Positions 25,167 to 33,483 are shown, numbered from the stretch's first letter. The stretch is DNA of 64,000 nt from Palsa-504 sp963742795 (GCA_963742795.1 CAVUNL010000013.1:310001-374000); one strand, 5' to 3'. Numbers and translations are program-made. Notes: generated by a model from the letters alone, not told the origin.

Positions 25167-28100
25167 CTATCCGGCCATGTCCACAAACCGGGAATAATGC
25201 CCCTGGAATGCCACCGTCACGGTGGCGGTCGGACCATTCCTGTGCTTGGCCACGATCAGGTCCGCCTCACCCGCCCGCGGCGACTCTTTCTCGTACTGAT
25301 CCTCGCGGTGTAGAAGAATAACGACATCCGAGTCCTGCTCGATACTATTATGAAGTGTAATTCCATTGGCAACGAAATTGTGACTTTCGAGCACTGTCGC
25401 ATCATAGACTGGCTGATGCCCGATACTTTCAACATGCGAGATGGTATCCCAATAAACGTCGTTTGTAGCGAGCATTTCCAGCTGCGCGTCATCCAGAACC
25501 TGTGCAATGCGCCCGATACGTGTTCGTGTCGGATTGATATTTGAATTAAGGTCGCCTCGGCTCTGGGTTCCGATTGCCACTTGAATGCGGGATAGCGAGA
25601 TGGAACGCTCCTTCATAACTTCGTGGACACGATCCCATACAGCGCTGGGAATCGTGTCGAAGCGGCCAGCCGCTGTCATATCATCTAGTCGTCGTAGCGC
25701 CTTTTCGGCCGCCAGGCCACGCTCGCCATACACGCTGACCTCATCCAGAAACCGGCGCCGATCCTTGACGCCCGTCACGTCGACCGTCCACTGCGGGCGG
25801 CCATAGACATTTCCGACGGCATGCAGTCGGGCGGTGATTTCGAACCTGAGAAGTAGAGTTTGCAACTGCCGCGCCAGACGTTCGCTTGTGGTGCTGTAGT
25901 ACACGCGAACCGCGCCGGACTTGGCGACTGTTACCGAACCGTCCGTAGCCCACAGATGACGAAGGAAAAGTGCAAGCTGCTCGCGAGGTAGCGAGAAGAT
26001 ATGCGCGGGGATGAACTTCTCGTGGCTGCGTAGCCCGAACAGGCCCATGGAGTCAAGCCACGCCGCTATTGGATTGCGCCGCCCGTGAGTCGTATGGTGC
26101 GGCGAAGAGAGCCGCAACGATATGCAGCGAGCCGCCGGGTAATCGTCGCGGATCGCGTTAACCCCAAAATGCAGTGCCGCATCCGTTACTACCGCCAGGT
26201 TTGCCTCATCCTTGCTGGCGTACCGGATCTGCTGATTCTTAACGAACGATCCGTCTCCGAGAAGATGGGCGAGCATGATGAGCTCAGGCTCGGGAAATTC
26301 CCGGGCTTGTAGCGGCGCCGGCGTCTGCCGAGGCACGGCGATCCGGGACCCAGCCTCTAGGTCGCCTAGCGGGCGCCATCCGTCGAGCGTGAGGAAGGGG
26401 TGGTTGGCGGTTGCTTCCACCTCGCGGCCCGAGGTCAGCCGGACCCGGAATACCTCTTTGACCCCGCTCGGGAACGCATGCGTCATGGTCTGCGGCACCA
26501 GGCGCAGCCGCTCGTCAAGCGACCAGACGGGAACGTTACGCGCGCCGGAGGCCAAGAGGTCGCCGAGGGTGACCTCCGATCCGGTGTCGGCGCGCAGGAT
26601 GCGCGTTCCGGCGGTCAGGCAGCCGGACTCGCGCAGGTCCGAGAGCATGGGCCTTTTGTCGGTGCGCTGTTCGGAGCCGCGGTTGAGCTGGGAGAGGGCG
26701 ACGACGGGGAGCTCGAGCTCCTTGGCCAGCAGCTTGAGGGACCGAGACAGCTCGGAGACCTCCTGCTGCCGGTTCTCGACCCGCTTGGGCGAGGACATGA
26801 GCTGCAGGTAGTCGACGATGACGAACTTCAGGTCGTGCCGCTGCTTGAGCCGGCGGCACTTGGCCCGGATCTCCATCATCGACATGTTCGGCGAGTCGTC
26901 GATGAACAGCGGCGCGTCGGCCACCTCGCTCATCCGCCGGGCCAGCCGGGCCCAGTCGTCGTCGTTCATCTGGCCGGTGCGCATCGTCTGCAGCGGCACC
27001 CGGGCCTCGGCCGAGAGCAGGCGCATAGTGATCTCGTTCCGGCCCATCTCCAGGCTGAACAGCACGGTAGCCATGCTGTGCCGAATGGCCGCGGCCCGGG
27101 CGAAGTCGAGCGCCAGGGTCGAGTTGTGGGTGGGGATCATGTCGCGCCCGGCCAGGTACAGGTGATCCGCGCTGTCCACCTGGACGCAGCGGACGGGCCG
27201 GGACTGCGCAGGCCGGACATCCATGACGTACTGCCACTTCTCGCGCCGATGTAGAACCGGGGGCGGCGAAATCCACTCCGCGGCCACGCCCCTAAGCCTG
27301 ATCGGAGCGGTAATGGCCACCGCATGGTTGGACCGGCGCAGCTCAGGCTCGCAGCGCAGGGTGCGGCGGATCTCCGCGGTCGTGACGACCTGGGGCGGGA
27401 CCAGGCCACCCGCCAGGTGGCTCCAGGTGACCCACTGGTGGTTCTCGTCGGCGACGATCACGTCGCCGCCGGAGAACTCGACCTCGTAGCAGGGGCGGCC
27501 GTGCAGGACCTCGGTGGCGGCCACGACCTGGGTCGGATGGCCGTTGGTGTCGATCAGGTGGTCGCCGACCTGGACCTCGCCCATCGTTGTCCAGCCGGCC
27601 GGGGTGGGCAGCGGGGTGTCCAGGGCCAGGGCCTTGCCCATGGCGGGGCGGGCGGCGATGACGACCATCTGGCTGGGGTGCAGGCCGTTGGTGAGGGCGT
27701 CCAGGTCGGCGAAGCCGGTCGGGACGCCGGTGAGCACGCCGTTGCGGCTGCCGATGGCCTCGATCTCGTCCAGAGCGCCGGGCATGATCTCCGACAGGGA
27801 CTGGTAGTCCTCGCTGGCGCGGCGCTCGGTGACGGCGTAGACCTCGGCCTGGGCCCGGTCCACCAGCTCGTCGGCGTCAGCCTCGCCCGCGTAGCCGAAC
27901 TGGACGATCCGGGTGCCGGCCTCGACCAGGCGGCGCAGGATGGCGCGCTCGCGGACGATGCGCGCGTAGTAGCCGGCGTTGGCGGCCGTCGGCACCGAGG
28001 AGATCAGGGTGTGCAGGTACGGGGCGCCGCCGACCCGGGTGATCTCGGCGCGGCGGGTGAGCTCGTTGGCCACCATGATGGCGTCAGCCGGCTCGCCCCG

Positions 28101-28301
28101 GCTGTACAGGTCGAGGATCGCCTCGTGGATCAGCTGGTGGGCCGGCCGGTAATGGTCGGCCGGGCGGATCACCTCGATCACGTCCGAGATGGCATCCTTC
28201 GAGAGCAGCATCCCGCCGAGGACGCACTGTTCCGCCGCCACGTCGTGCGGCGGCGTGCGCTCGAAGTCGTCATTCCTCGGAACGATCTCGGTGACGCTCA
28301 C
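25167..28301 (-). CDS. dnaB: Replicative DNA helicase DnaB interrupted by two inteins
   Basis: Hexameric helicase that unwinds DNA ahead of the replication fork. The start is GTG 28301 (VSVTEIVPRNDDF) behind GGGGGAGGAGG, 50 codons inside the longer open frame. The exteins add up to about 449 residues, the normal DnaB length: 223 N-terminal (PPHDVAAEQCVLGGMLLSKD domain), 167 central (RecA-like, LFSLEMG, FVIVDYLQLM as Walker B, SQLNRGSEQR) and 59 C-terminal (SIEQDSDVVILLHREDQY). The first intein splits Walker A between the lysine and serine of AARPAMGK/ST. The second sits at SDLRESG/SIEQD, the site known from the Synechocystis DnaB intein. Function depends on both splicing. The promoter region carries DnaA-box-like sites. 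Confidence 0.95.
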   Translation of the reverse strand: MSVTEIVPRNDDFERTPPHDVAAEQCVLGGMLLSKDAISDVIEVIRPADHYRPAHQLIHEAILDLYSRGEPADAIMVANELTRRAEITRVGGAPYLHTLISSVPTAANAGYYARIVRERAILRRLVEAGTRIVQFGYAGEADADELVDRAQAEVYAVTERRASEDYQSLSEIMPGALDEIEAIGSRNGVLTGVPTGFADLDALTNGLHPSQMVVIAARPAMGKALALDTPLPTPAGWTTMGEVQVGDHLIDTNGHPTQVVAATEVLHGRPCYEVEFSGGDVIVADENHQWVTWSHLAGGLVPPQVVTTAEIRRTLRCEPELRRSNHAVAITAPIRLRGVAAEWISPPPVLHRREKWQYVMDVRPAQSRPVRCVQVDSADHLYLAGRDMIPTHNSTLALDFARAAAIRHSMATVLFSLEMGRNEITMRLLSAEARVPLQTMRTGQMNDDDWARLARRMSEVADAPLFIDDSPNMSMMEIRAKCRRLKQRHDLKFVIVDYLQLMSSPKRVENRQQEVSELSRSLKLLAKELELPVVALSQLNRGSEQRTDKRPMLSDLRESGCLTAGTRILRADTGSEVTLGDLLASGARNVPVWSLDERLRLVPQTMTHAFPSGVKEVFRVRLTSGREVEATANHPFLTLDGWRPLGDLEAGSRIAVPRQTPAPLQAREFPEPELIMLAHLLGDGSFVKNQQIRYASKDEANLAVVTDAALHFGVNAIRDDYPAARCISLRLSSPHHTTHGRRNPIAAWLDSMGLFGLRSHEKFIPAHIFSLPREQLALFLRHLWATDGSVTVAKSGAVRVYYSTTSERLARQLQTLLLRFEITARLHAVGNVYGRPQWTVDVTGVKDRRRFLDEVSVYGERGLAAEKALRRLDDMTAAGRFDTIPSAVWDRVHEVMKERSISLSRIQVAIGTQSRGDLNSNINPTRTRIGRIAQVLDDAQLEMLATNDVYWDTISHVESIGHQPVYDATVLESHNFVANGITLHNSIEQDSDVVILLHREDQYEKESPRAGEADLIVAKHRNGPTATVTVAFQGHYSRFVDMAG
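25347..26621 (-). mobile_element. DnaB intein 2: large intein with LAGLIDADG homing endonuclease
   Basis: 425 residues, starting with Cys (CLTAGTRILRADTG) and ending ANGITLHN before extein Ser. Splicing blocks are visible: A at the Cys, B as TANHPFLTLDGW, F as VYDATVLESHNFV, G as the penultimate His plus terminal Asn. The insert has both LAGLIDADG motifs (LAHLLGDGS and LRHLWATDGSV), each keeping its catalytic Asp, and a further helical DNA-binding-like part near ISLSRIQVAIGTQSR. It is a class 1 intein that can home into empty dnaB alleles. Its 5' third on the plus strand (25330-26300) is much richer in A+T than the exteins, suggesting recent arrival from a lower-G+C source. Confidence 0.92.
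27123..27632 (-). other. DnaB intein 1: 170-residue class-3-type mini-intein in the Walker A motif
   Basis: Runs from ALALDTPLPTPAGWTTMGEV to DMIPTHN, between the Walker A Lys and Ser. Position 1 is Ala instead of Cys or Ser. The three residues that define class 3 inteins are present: Trp at intein position 67 in block B (ADENHQW), Cys in block F (PVRCVQVDSADHLYL) and Thr two residues before the terminal Asn (PTHN). In class 3 the block F Cys starts splicing without a Cys1 thioester. There is no endonuclease insert, so it can no longer home by itself. Base composition is like the host gene, suggesting long residence. Confidence 0.88.
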
Positions 28302-28433
28302 CTGGCCCTCCTCCCCCGTGCAAGTGAACGCGGCACGAACACGGCACAGCCTTCGCCTGAGTCCGTTGTAGCCGATGGCTCTGACATTTTTCCGGGACGC
28401 CGCGCCGAACACCAGTCCGGCCGTGGACGACGG

Positions 28434-28639
28434 TGTGGACAAGGTGTGCAAACACGCCGGCGACGTTGTGCGCAGGCTGGGGAAATAGTTGTGGAAATGG
28501 TGGAGGCAAATACCAGCCCAGGGCCCTTAGCTGGGTAAACGTGGTCCACCGGCTGTGTGGAAGAAAAACTTGGCCGGGAATTTCCGGCGCGAAAATCCAC
28601 AGCTGATATCCACAGCAGCGTGATTACGAATGTGGACAG
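28434..28639. promoter_or_regulatory. DnaA-box cluster upstream of dnaB
   Basis: A perfect DnaA box, TTGTCCACA, reads on the minus strand at 28434-28442, and CTGTCCACA (minus strand) at 28631-28639. ATATCCACA lies at 28606-28614 and AAATCCACA at 28593-28601; weaker matches (TTTCCACAA, TCTTCCACA) are near 28489-28497 and 28556-28564. The 200-bp gap has no gene and is lower in G+C. It separates dnaB from the small gene at 28689, so DnaA may regulate dnaB here. It is unlikely to be oriC itself, which should lie to the right, beyond parB. Confidence 0.6.
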
Positions 28640-28688
28640 CAGTTATCAGGAAGGGCCCGCGCGGGGACCGCCGGACTGCTACGATTCG

Positions 28689-28874
28689 ATGGTGTGTTCG
28701 ATCGAGGGGGGCGCGCTCCGGCGCGTGGCGGAGGCCATCGACCGGCTCGAGGCCGACCGCCAGAACACGGACGCGGCCGACCTGGAGGCCCGGGTGGCCG
28801 CCGTCTGGTCGATGGTCAGCGAGATCGACCCGGAGCTGGCCCGGCTCGCCTCTGGGTACCACAAGCCCGGCTGA
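28689..28874 (+). CDS. Small conserved-looking helical protein
   Basis: 61 residues, MVCSIEGGALRRVAEAIDRL then a mostly helical acidic sequence ending ARLASGYHKPG. No family is recognised. ATG 28689 lacks a strong ribosome site. It is divergent from dnaB and convergent with rplI, and its stop codon lies inside the left arm of a strong terminator hairpin, which supports that this strand is transcribed and ends here. Confidence 0.55.
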   Translation: MVCSIEGGALRRVAEAIDRLEADRQNTDAADLEARVAAVWSMVSEIDPELARLASGYHKPG

Positions 28875-28896
28875 CCACCTGGGCCAGCCGGGCTTG
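28862..28896 (+). terminator. Terminator hairpin between the small gene and rplI
   Basis: Perfect 12-bp stem CAAGCCCGGCTG with CAGCCGGGCTTG and an 11-base loop. It can act on both converging transcripts; there is no long T run. Confidence 0.7.
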
Positions 28897-28919
28897 CTCC
28901 TGCCCGGGAAGCCGGGGGC

Positions 28920-29381
28920 CTAGCTGGCCACGATATCGATGTCGACCCAGGCGGTGACCTCGGGATGCAGCCGGACGCGGACCTGGTGCGAGCCGATGGT
29001 CTTGATCGGGTCGCGGACCTCAATCCGGCGCCGGTCGAGTACGGGACCGTCCGCCTCGAGGACCGCCGCGGCGATGTCGGCGGGCCCGACCGAGCCGAAC
29101 AGCCGGCCGTTGCCGCCCGCGCGCCGCCGCATCCGCACGTGCAGCCCCTCGAGCTCGTCGGCGATGAGCTTGGCGTCCTCCACACCGCGGATCTCGCGAG
29201 CCGAGCGGGCCCGCTTGATCAGCTCGATCTGCTTCTCCGCGCCGCGGGTCCACGGCATCGCGAAGCCGCGCGGGATCAGGTAGTTGCGGCCGTAGCCGCT
29301 GGCCACGTCCACCACGTCACCGGGTGCGCCAAGGTCGCCCACCTCCTGGGTGAGGATGAGCTTCATCGGGGTACGACTCAT
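28920..29381 (-). CDS. rplI: 50S ribosomal protein bL9
   Basis: 153 residues. The conserved N-terminal domain MKLILTQEVGDLGAPGDVVD, then GYGRNYLIPRGFAMPWT (with the usual GYARNYLIP-type motif), a long connecting helix and the C-terminal domain ending VTAWVDIDIVAS. It binds 23S rRNA near the L1 stalk base. ATG 29381 has GGAGAGG upstream; five extra residues (MSRTP) precede the canonical start, and ATG 29366 is the alternative. It follows rpsR by 14 bp in the operon rpsF-ssb-rpsR-rplI. Confidence 0.95.
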   Translation of the reverse strand: MSRTPMKLILTQEVGDLGAPGDVVDVASGYGRNYLIPRGFAMPWTRGAEKQIELIKRARSAREIRGVEDAKLIADELEGLHVRMRRRAGGNGRLFGSVGPADIAAAVLEADGPVLDRRRIEVRDPIKTIGSHQVRVRLHPEVTAWVDIDIVAS

Positions 29382-29395
29382 CTGCCTGACCTCTC

Positions 29396-29632
29396 CTAGC
29401 GCGCCGTGCTGGTGTACGGCAGCAGGGCCATCTCACGGGCGTTCTTGATCGCGGTCGCGACGTCACGCTGGTGACGCGTGCAGTTTCCCGTCACCCGGCG
29501 GGCGCGGATCTTCCCGCGGTCCGAGATGTACTTGCGCAGCAGACCGGTGTCCTTGTAGTCAACGTAGACGTTCCGCTCCTGGCAGAACGCGCAGACCTTC
29601 TTCTTGGGCTTGCGCAGTGGTGGCTTGGCCAT
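29396..29632 (-). CDS. rpsR: 30S ribosomal protein bS18
   Basis: 78 residues, MAKPPLRKPKKKVCAFCQER, with the CxxC pair and the later Cys and His of the zinc-binding (C+) type of S18 (NCTRHQRDVATAIKNAREMA). It binds S6 and 16S rRNA in the small subunit platform. A second, zinc-free copy often exists elsewhere in such genomes. It is in the conserved ribosomal/ssb operon. Confidence 0.96.
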   Translation of the reverse strand: MAKPPLRKPKKKVCAFCQERNVYVDYKDTGLLRKYISDRGKIRARRVTGNCTRHQRDVATAIKNAREMALLPYTSTAR

Positions 29633-29694
29633 CGTGGTGCTCCTTCAAGCAGAGCCCCGCCCGCGGCGGGGATGGTGTGATTCTGAAATGGGTT

Positions 29695-30243
29695 CTAGAA
29701 CGGCGGTTCGTCGGAGAAGCCGCCGGGGCTGTCGGAGGCCCACGGATCCGGGTCCCCGCCGCCGTAGCCGCCCTGGCCGCCGCCGGAGGACCGGCCGCCG
29801 CCCTGGCTGCCTTGGCCGCCCTGGCCGCCCTGGCCGCTAGACCGGCCGCCGCCGTAGCCGCCGTCACCGCCGGACCGGGCTACCTTGTTGACTTTGGCCG
29901 AGGCGTTCCGCAGCGAGGGGCCGACGTCATCGACCTCGATCTCGTACACGGTCCGCTTCTCGCCCTCCTTGGTCTCATACGACCGCTGCCGCAGCCGCCC
30001 GGACACAATCACCCGCATCCCCCGGGTCAGCGACTCGGCCACGTTCTCTGCCGCCTGCCGCCACACATTGCACGTCAGGAACAGCGAATCGCCGTCCTTC
30101 CACTCACCCGTGGCGTTGTCCCGGAACCGCGGCGTCGAGGCCACCCGGAACCGCGCCACCGGCTGCCCGGCCGGGGTGAACCGCAACTCCGGGTCATCCA
30201 CGAGATTGCCCGCGATCGTGATCTGCGTGTCGCCTGCTGCCAT
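29695..30243 (-). CDS. ssb: Single-stranded DNA-binding protein
   Basis: 182 residues. OB fold at about 1-118 (MAAGDTQITIAGNLVDDPEL, then RFRVASTPRFRDNATGEWKD), a Gly/Gln/Ser-rich linker with repeated GGQGGQG, and the acidic tip DEPPF that recruits replication and repair partners. It protects single-stranded DNA at the fork, alongside DnaB encoded downstream. It lies between rpsF and rpsR as in most actinobacteria. Confidence 0.96.
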   Translation of the reverse strand: MAAGDTQITIAGNLVDDPELRFTPAGQPVARFRVASTPRFRDNATGEWKDGDSLFLTCNVWRQAAENVAESLTRGMRVIVSGRLRQRSYETKEGEKRTVYEIEVDDVGPSLRNASAKVNKVARSGGDGGYGGGRSSGQGGQGGQGSQGGGRSSGGGQGGYGGGDPDPWASDSPGGFSDEPPF

Positions 30244-30310
30244 GGTGGTACTCCGGATCGCTAGCGAGTATCGGACTGCTGGTAGGACCGGGCGGCGTGA
30301 AACGCTCCGC

Positions 30311-30604
30311 TCAGCGGTGGTGCTCGGGCCGTGTGACCTTGGTCCGCAGGATGGCCTCGTTGAGGTTGAGCTGACGGTCGAGTTCCTGCACCACGGTGGG
30401 CTCGGCGGTCACGTCGACGACCGCGTAGATGCCCTCTGGCTTCTTCTCGATCTGGTAGGCGAGACGGCGCTTGCCCCAGATGTCGACCTTCTCGACCTTG
30501 CCGCCGCCGCCGGTCACGACCTTGAGGAACTGGTCGAGCGACGGCTGGACGGTACGCTCCTCGAGGTTGGGGTCGAGGATGATCATTATCTCGTAATGAC
30601 GCAT
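30311..30604 (-). CDS. rpsF: 30S ribosomal protein bS6
   Basis: 97 residues from ATG 30604, MRHYEIMIILDPNLEERTVQ, ending TRPEHHR. GAGGAGG lies upstream, though somewhat far; the 23-residue upstream extension in the same frame is not conserved. S6 pairs with S18 on 16S rRNA. First gene of the rpsF-ssb-rpsR-rplI operon. Confidence 0.96.
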   Translation of the reverse strand: MRHYEIMIILDPNLEERTVQPSLDQFLKVVTGGGGKVEKVDIWGKRRLAYQIEKKPEGIYAVVDVTAEPTVVQELDRQLNLNEAILRTKVTRPEHHR

Positions 30605-30635
30605 GAGCGTCGCAGCCTCCTCTGGACTGATGCGG

Positions 30636-30652
30636 CCACGGTCTTTCCGTGG
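30636..30652 (-). promoter_or_regulatory. Leader hairpin before rpsF
   Basis: CCACGG pairs with CCGTGG around AAAGA on the minus strand, 32 bases upstream of the rpsF start. Leaders of rpsF often bind S6:S18 as feedback control. The conserved internal loop of that RNA was not confirmed, so this is only a candidate. Confidence 0.3.
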
Positions 30653-30842
30653 CAGGAGGTACGGCGGGTACACGCCGGCGCTGGTGCCGGCCGGGTCGTC
30701 CGCAGCGGCGTTAGTTTACCAACATCGGCCGGACCGCGGTAACCAGATGCTGAGCCGTGGCCGTGACGTTAGCAAAGCTCTGGATTCCCGCCCGCCGGCC
30801 GGGGGAAGATTGTCGGGTATCGACAGCCAGGAGGTGGTCATC

Positions 30843-31166
30843 GTGGCAGGCACTCTCCGGAACCGCCCGCGCCTGAACATCCTGAACAATGACGGGCAAC
30901 CGCACCCGGCCGAGAACATCGCGGCCATTCTCGTGCTGGTGTCCGGGCTGGTCTCGTTCGTCCTCGGCCTGGTCATACGGAACTCGCACACCGGCCCGGC
31001 GGCGCACATCATCGCAACCGCCACCGGGCTGGCCGCGTTGCTGGTCGGACTGTACCTGCAGATGGTCTCGTCCACGCGCAACCAGCGCGTGGTCATCGTG
31101 GCCGGCATCATCGCCGGGTTCGTCGGGCTGGCCATCGGCCTGTCCAAGGGTGGGTTCGTGGGGTAG
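30843..31166 (+). CDS. Small membrane protein of unknown function
   Basis: 107 residues from GTG 30843 (AGGAGG 9 bases upstream). The N-terminus is polar (AGTLRNRPRLNILNNDGQPH), then there are three membrane helices (NIAAILVLVSGLVSFVLGLV, HIIATATGLAALLVGLYLQM, VVIVAGIIAGFVGLAIGLSK). No family recognised. It is divergent from rpsF and precedes endonuclease IV with a 119-bp gap. Confidence 0.7.
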   Translation: MAGTLRNRPRLNILNNDGQPHPAENIAAILVLVSGLVSFVLGLVIRNSHTGPAAHIIATATGLAALLVGLYLQMVSSTRNQRVVIVAGIIAGFVGLAIGLSKGGFVG

Positions 31167-31285
31167 AGCCACGGGGCCTCCCGCGAGCCAAAGGGCGCGG
31201 CGGTGCCTGGACTGAGGAGCGACGAAGGAGCGACGAGGGAAGGCGCCGCGTCAAGAGCGCCCGGAGGCGAGTGGGAAAATAGAGC

Positions 31286-32086
31286 ATGCCGCGCATCGGA
31301 GCCCACATCCACCTCGCTGACCCGCTCGCCGAGGCGATCGCCATCGGCGCGGACGCGGTCCAGTTCTTCCTCGGCGATCCCCAGGGCTGGAAAGGGCCCG
31401 TGATACCCGGCGGCGACCCCGAAGCGATCAAGGCCGCCTACGCCGCCGCCGACATGGACATCTACATCCACGCGCCGTACGTCATCAACGTGGCGACGAG
31501 CAACAACCGGATCCGGATCCCCAGCCGCAAGCTGCTCGACCAGCAGCTCCAGGCGGCCGCGTCGATCGGGGCCAAGGGGCTGATCGTGCACGGCGGCCAC
31601 GTCAACGCGGGCGTGGACTTCGGCGAGGGCCTGGAGAACTGGCGCAAGGCGGTGGAGCGCATCGAGCGGCCGCTGCCCATGCTGATCGAGAACACCGCGG
31701 GCGGCGACGGCGCGATGGCCCGGTCGCTGGAGGCGATCGGCCAGCTGTGGGAGGCGGTTTCCGAGGCCGCGGGGGACGCGGACGAGAGCGTCGGGTTCTG
31801 CCTGGACACCTGCCACGCGAACTCGGCCGGCATCGACCTGGCCGATGTGGTGGACCGGGTCAAAGCCATCACCGGCCGTATCGACCTGGTGCACTGCAAC
31901 AACTCGCGCGACCCGTTCGGCTCGGGCCGGGACCGGCACGCCAACATCGCCTCGGGGACGATCGATCCCGCGCTGCTGCTCGGCGTGGTCCGGTCGGCGG
32001 GCGCGACGGCCATCTGCGAGACGCCTGAGGAAGGCGGCGGGCTGGCCGCCGACGTCAGCTGGCTGAAGCAGCACCTGCGCGCCTAA
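31286..32086 (+). CDS. nfo: Deoxyribonuclease IV (AP endonuclease, Nfo family)
   Basis: 266 residues, TIM barrel of the AP_endonuc_2 family. Metal-ligand motifs are in order: GAHIHL near the start, IYIHAPYVINVA, LIVHGGHV, LIENTAGGD, FCLDTCHANSAG, VHCNNSRDPFGSGRDRHANI and ICETPEEGG. The enzyme cuts the backbone 5' to abasic sites in base excision repair and needs three zinc ions. The end overlaps the convergent glycosyltransferase gene by one to a few bases. It is smaller than E. coli Nfo (285) but complete. Confidence 0.92.
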   Translation: MPRIGAHIHLADPLAEAIAIGADAVQFFLGDPQGWKGPVIPGGDPEAIKAAYAAADMDIYIHAPYVINVATSNNRIRIPSRKLLDQQLQAAASIGAKGLIVHGGHVNAGVDFGEGLENWRKAVERIERPLPMLIENTAGGDGAMARSLEAIGQLWEAVSEAAGDADESVGFCLDTCHANSAGIDLADVVDRVKAITGRIDLVHCNNSRDPFGSGRDRHANIASGTIDPALLLGVVRSAGATAICETPEEGGGLAADVSWLKQHLRA

Positions 32087-33475
32087 CCGGCCAGCACTGA
32101 CCGGCCGGGCGAGCCGGATCCGGAACCGGTCCGGCGCCTGGTCCAGGACGCCACCCGCGGGGTCGTCGAGGCCGCGGGCACGCACCACGTCCCGTTCGGA
32201 ATAAAGGATGTCCCGCACCACGTACGCGGCGAGCAGGCCTACGGTGAGGAACCTGGCCACGAGCAAGGCAAAGTACCAGCCGGTGCTGATCCCCTGATAG
32301 CCGGTGACCGTGCCGCCGTCGATGCGGTACTGGAAGATCAGGTAGGCCCAGATGCCGAGGAAGTACCCGACCTCGGCCAGCTGCCACAGCAGGTACGGCC
32401 ACAGCCGGGGCCGGGCCAGCACGGCCAGCGGCACCAGCCAGACGACGTACTGCGGGGACCAGACCTTGTTCGTCATCAGGAACGCGGCCAGCAGCAGGAA
32501 GCACAGCTGCGGCAGCCGTGGGCGGCGGGGTGCGGCCAGGGCGAGCAGGGCGATCGCGGCGAAGGCGACGACCAGTGCCGCCGCGGACATCTCGTTGAGC
32601 GCGCTGAGCTGGGAATTTCCGAGTTTGGACAGGTTGAAGTACTCGAACATGTACCAGACTGAGCCCCAGTCGGCGCCGCGGTTCTTGCTGAACACGAAGA
32701 AGTAGGCCCAGCCGGACCGCGCGACGATGAAGACTGGCAGGTTGACCGCCAGCCAGGCCAGCGCGGCGGCGGCCAGGGTCTTCGCGAACTCCCGCAGCTG
32801 GCCGGCCCGCAGGCACAACAGCAGCAGCGCACCGAGCACCACCAGCGGGTAGAACTTGGTCGCGACGCCCAGCCCGAGCAGGACGCCGGCCCAGACGCCA
32901 CGGCGCGCCGCCCAGGCCGCGATCCCCAGCGCGGTCAGCGCCATGGCGATCAGGTCCCAGTTGACGAACGCGTTCAGGATCAGGGCCGGAGACAGCGCCA
33001 CCATCAGCGCCTGCCAGCGCCGGTCTGGCCCCGCCGCGCTCGCGGTGGCGAGCACGGCGGCCACCGCGCACAGCGCGAGCAGGACCACGGTGACGTCGTA
33101 GAACTCCCGGCCCCTGGTCACCGCGTCGACGTTGCGGACCAGCCAGGCCGCGGCCTGCATGGCCCCGCCGATCAGCACCGGGTACTCCACCGGGTGCCCG
33201 CTGTAGGGGACCTGCCTGTTGTACAGGCCCTCGTGGTAGTACAGCGGGTAGATGTCGGTGTAACAGGAGTCCTGGAACTGCTTGACGTAGGAGTTCCAGG
33301 CCCCCGAGCGGCAGGGCACCTTCTCCGCGAACGCGAGCACCATACCCAGCACCGAGGCGGCGATCAGCACGCTGGCGCTGCCCAGGGTGACCGCGAGTGC
33401 CACGTGCTTCCGCGGCGCCCAGTTCACCTCGTGGTGATCGTCGGGCGGGAGAGTACCCGGCCGGGTGTCTTCCAC
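32083..33475 (-). CDS. GT87-type (DUF2029) polyprenol-mannose-dependent mannosyltransferase-like membrane protein
   Basis: About 465 residues from GTG 33475, which has AGGAGA and starts 9 bases after the penicillin-binding protein stop. Ten or so membrane helices and motifs such as HPVEYPVLIGG, FVNWDLIAMALTALG, ATKFYPLVVLGALLLL and NKVWSPQYVVWLVPL match the GT87 family (mannosyl- or arabinosyl-phosphate-dependent C-fold transferases of the cell envelope). The frame has no stop at the expected end. It runs on, antisense to nfo, to 30716. A TAG at 32083-32085 is one frame away, so a late indel is likely. The end given is that inferred stop. Confidence 0.75.
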
Positions 33476-33483
33476 TCTCCTAT

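Noticed and set aside
26400..27254. Plus-strand open frame over dnaB
   Set aside because: Antisense to the central dnaB extein; not protein-like.
28434..28639. The DnaA-box cluster as oriC
   Set aside because: parB is at the right end and its gene order places dnaA/dnaN beyond 64 kb; dnaA and dnaN are not next to this cluster.
30716..32082. C-terminal half of a 939-codon minus-strand frame continuing the GT87 gene
   Set aside because: Antisense to endonuclease IV and the small membrane gene; no homology-like sequence, best explained by a lost stop.
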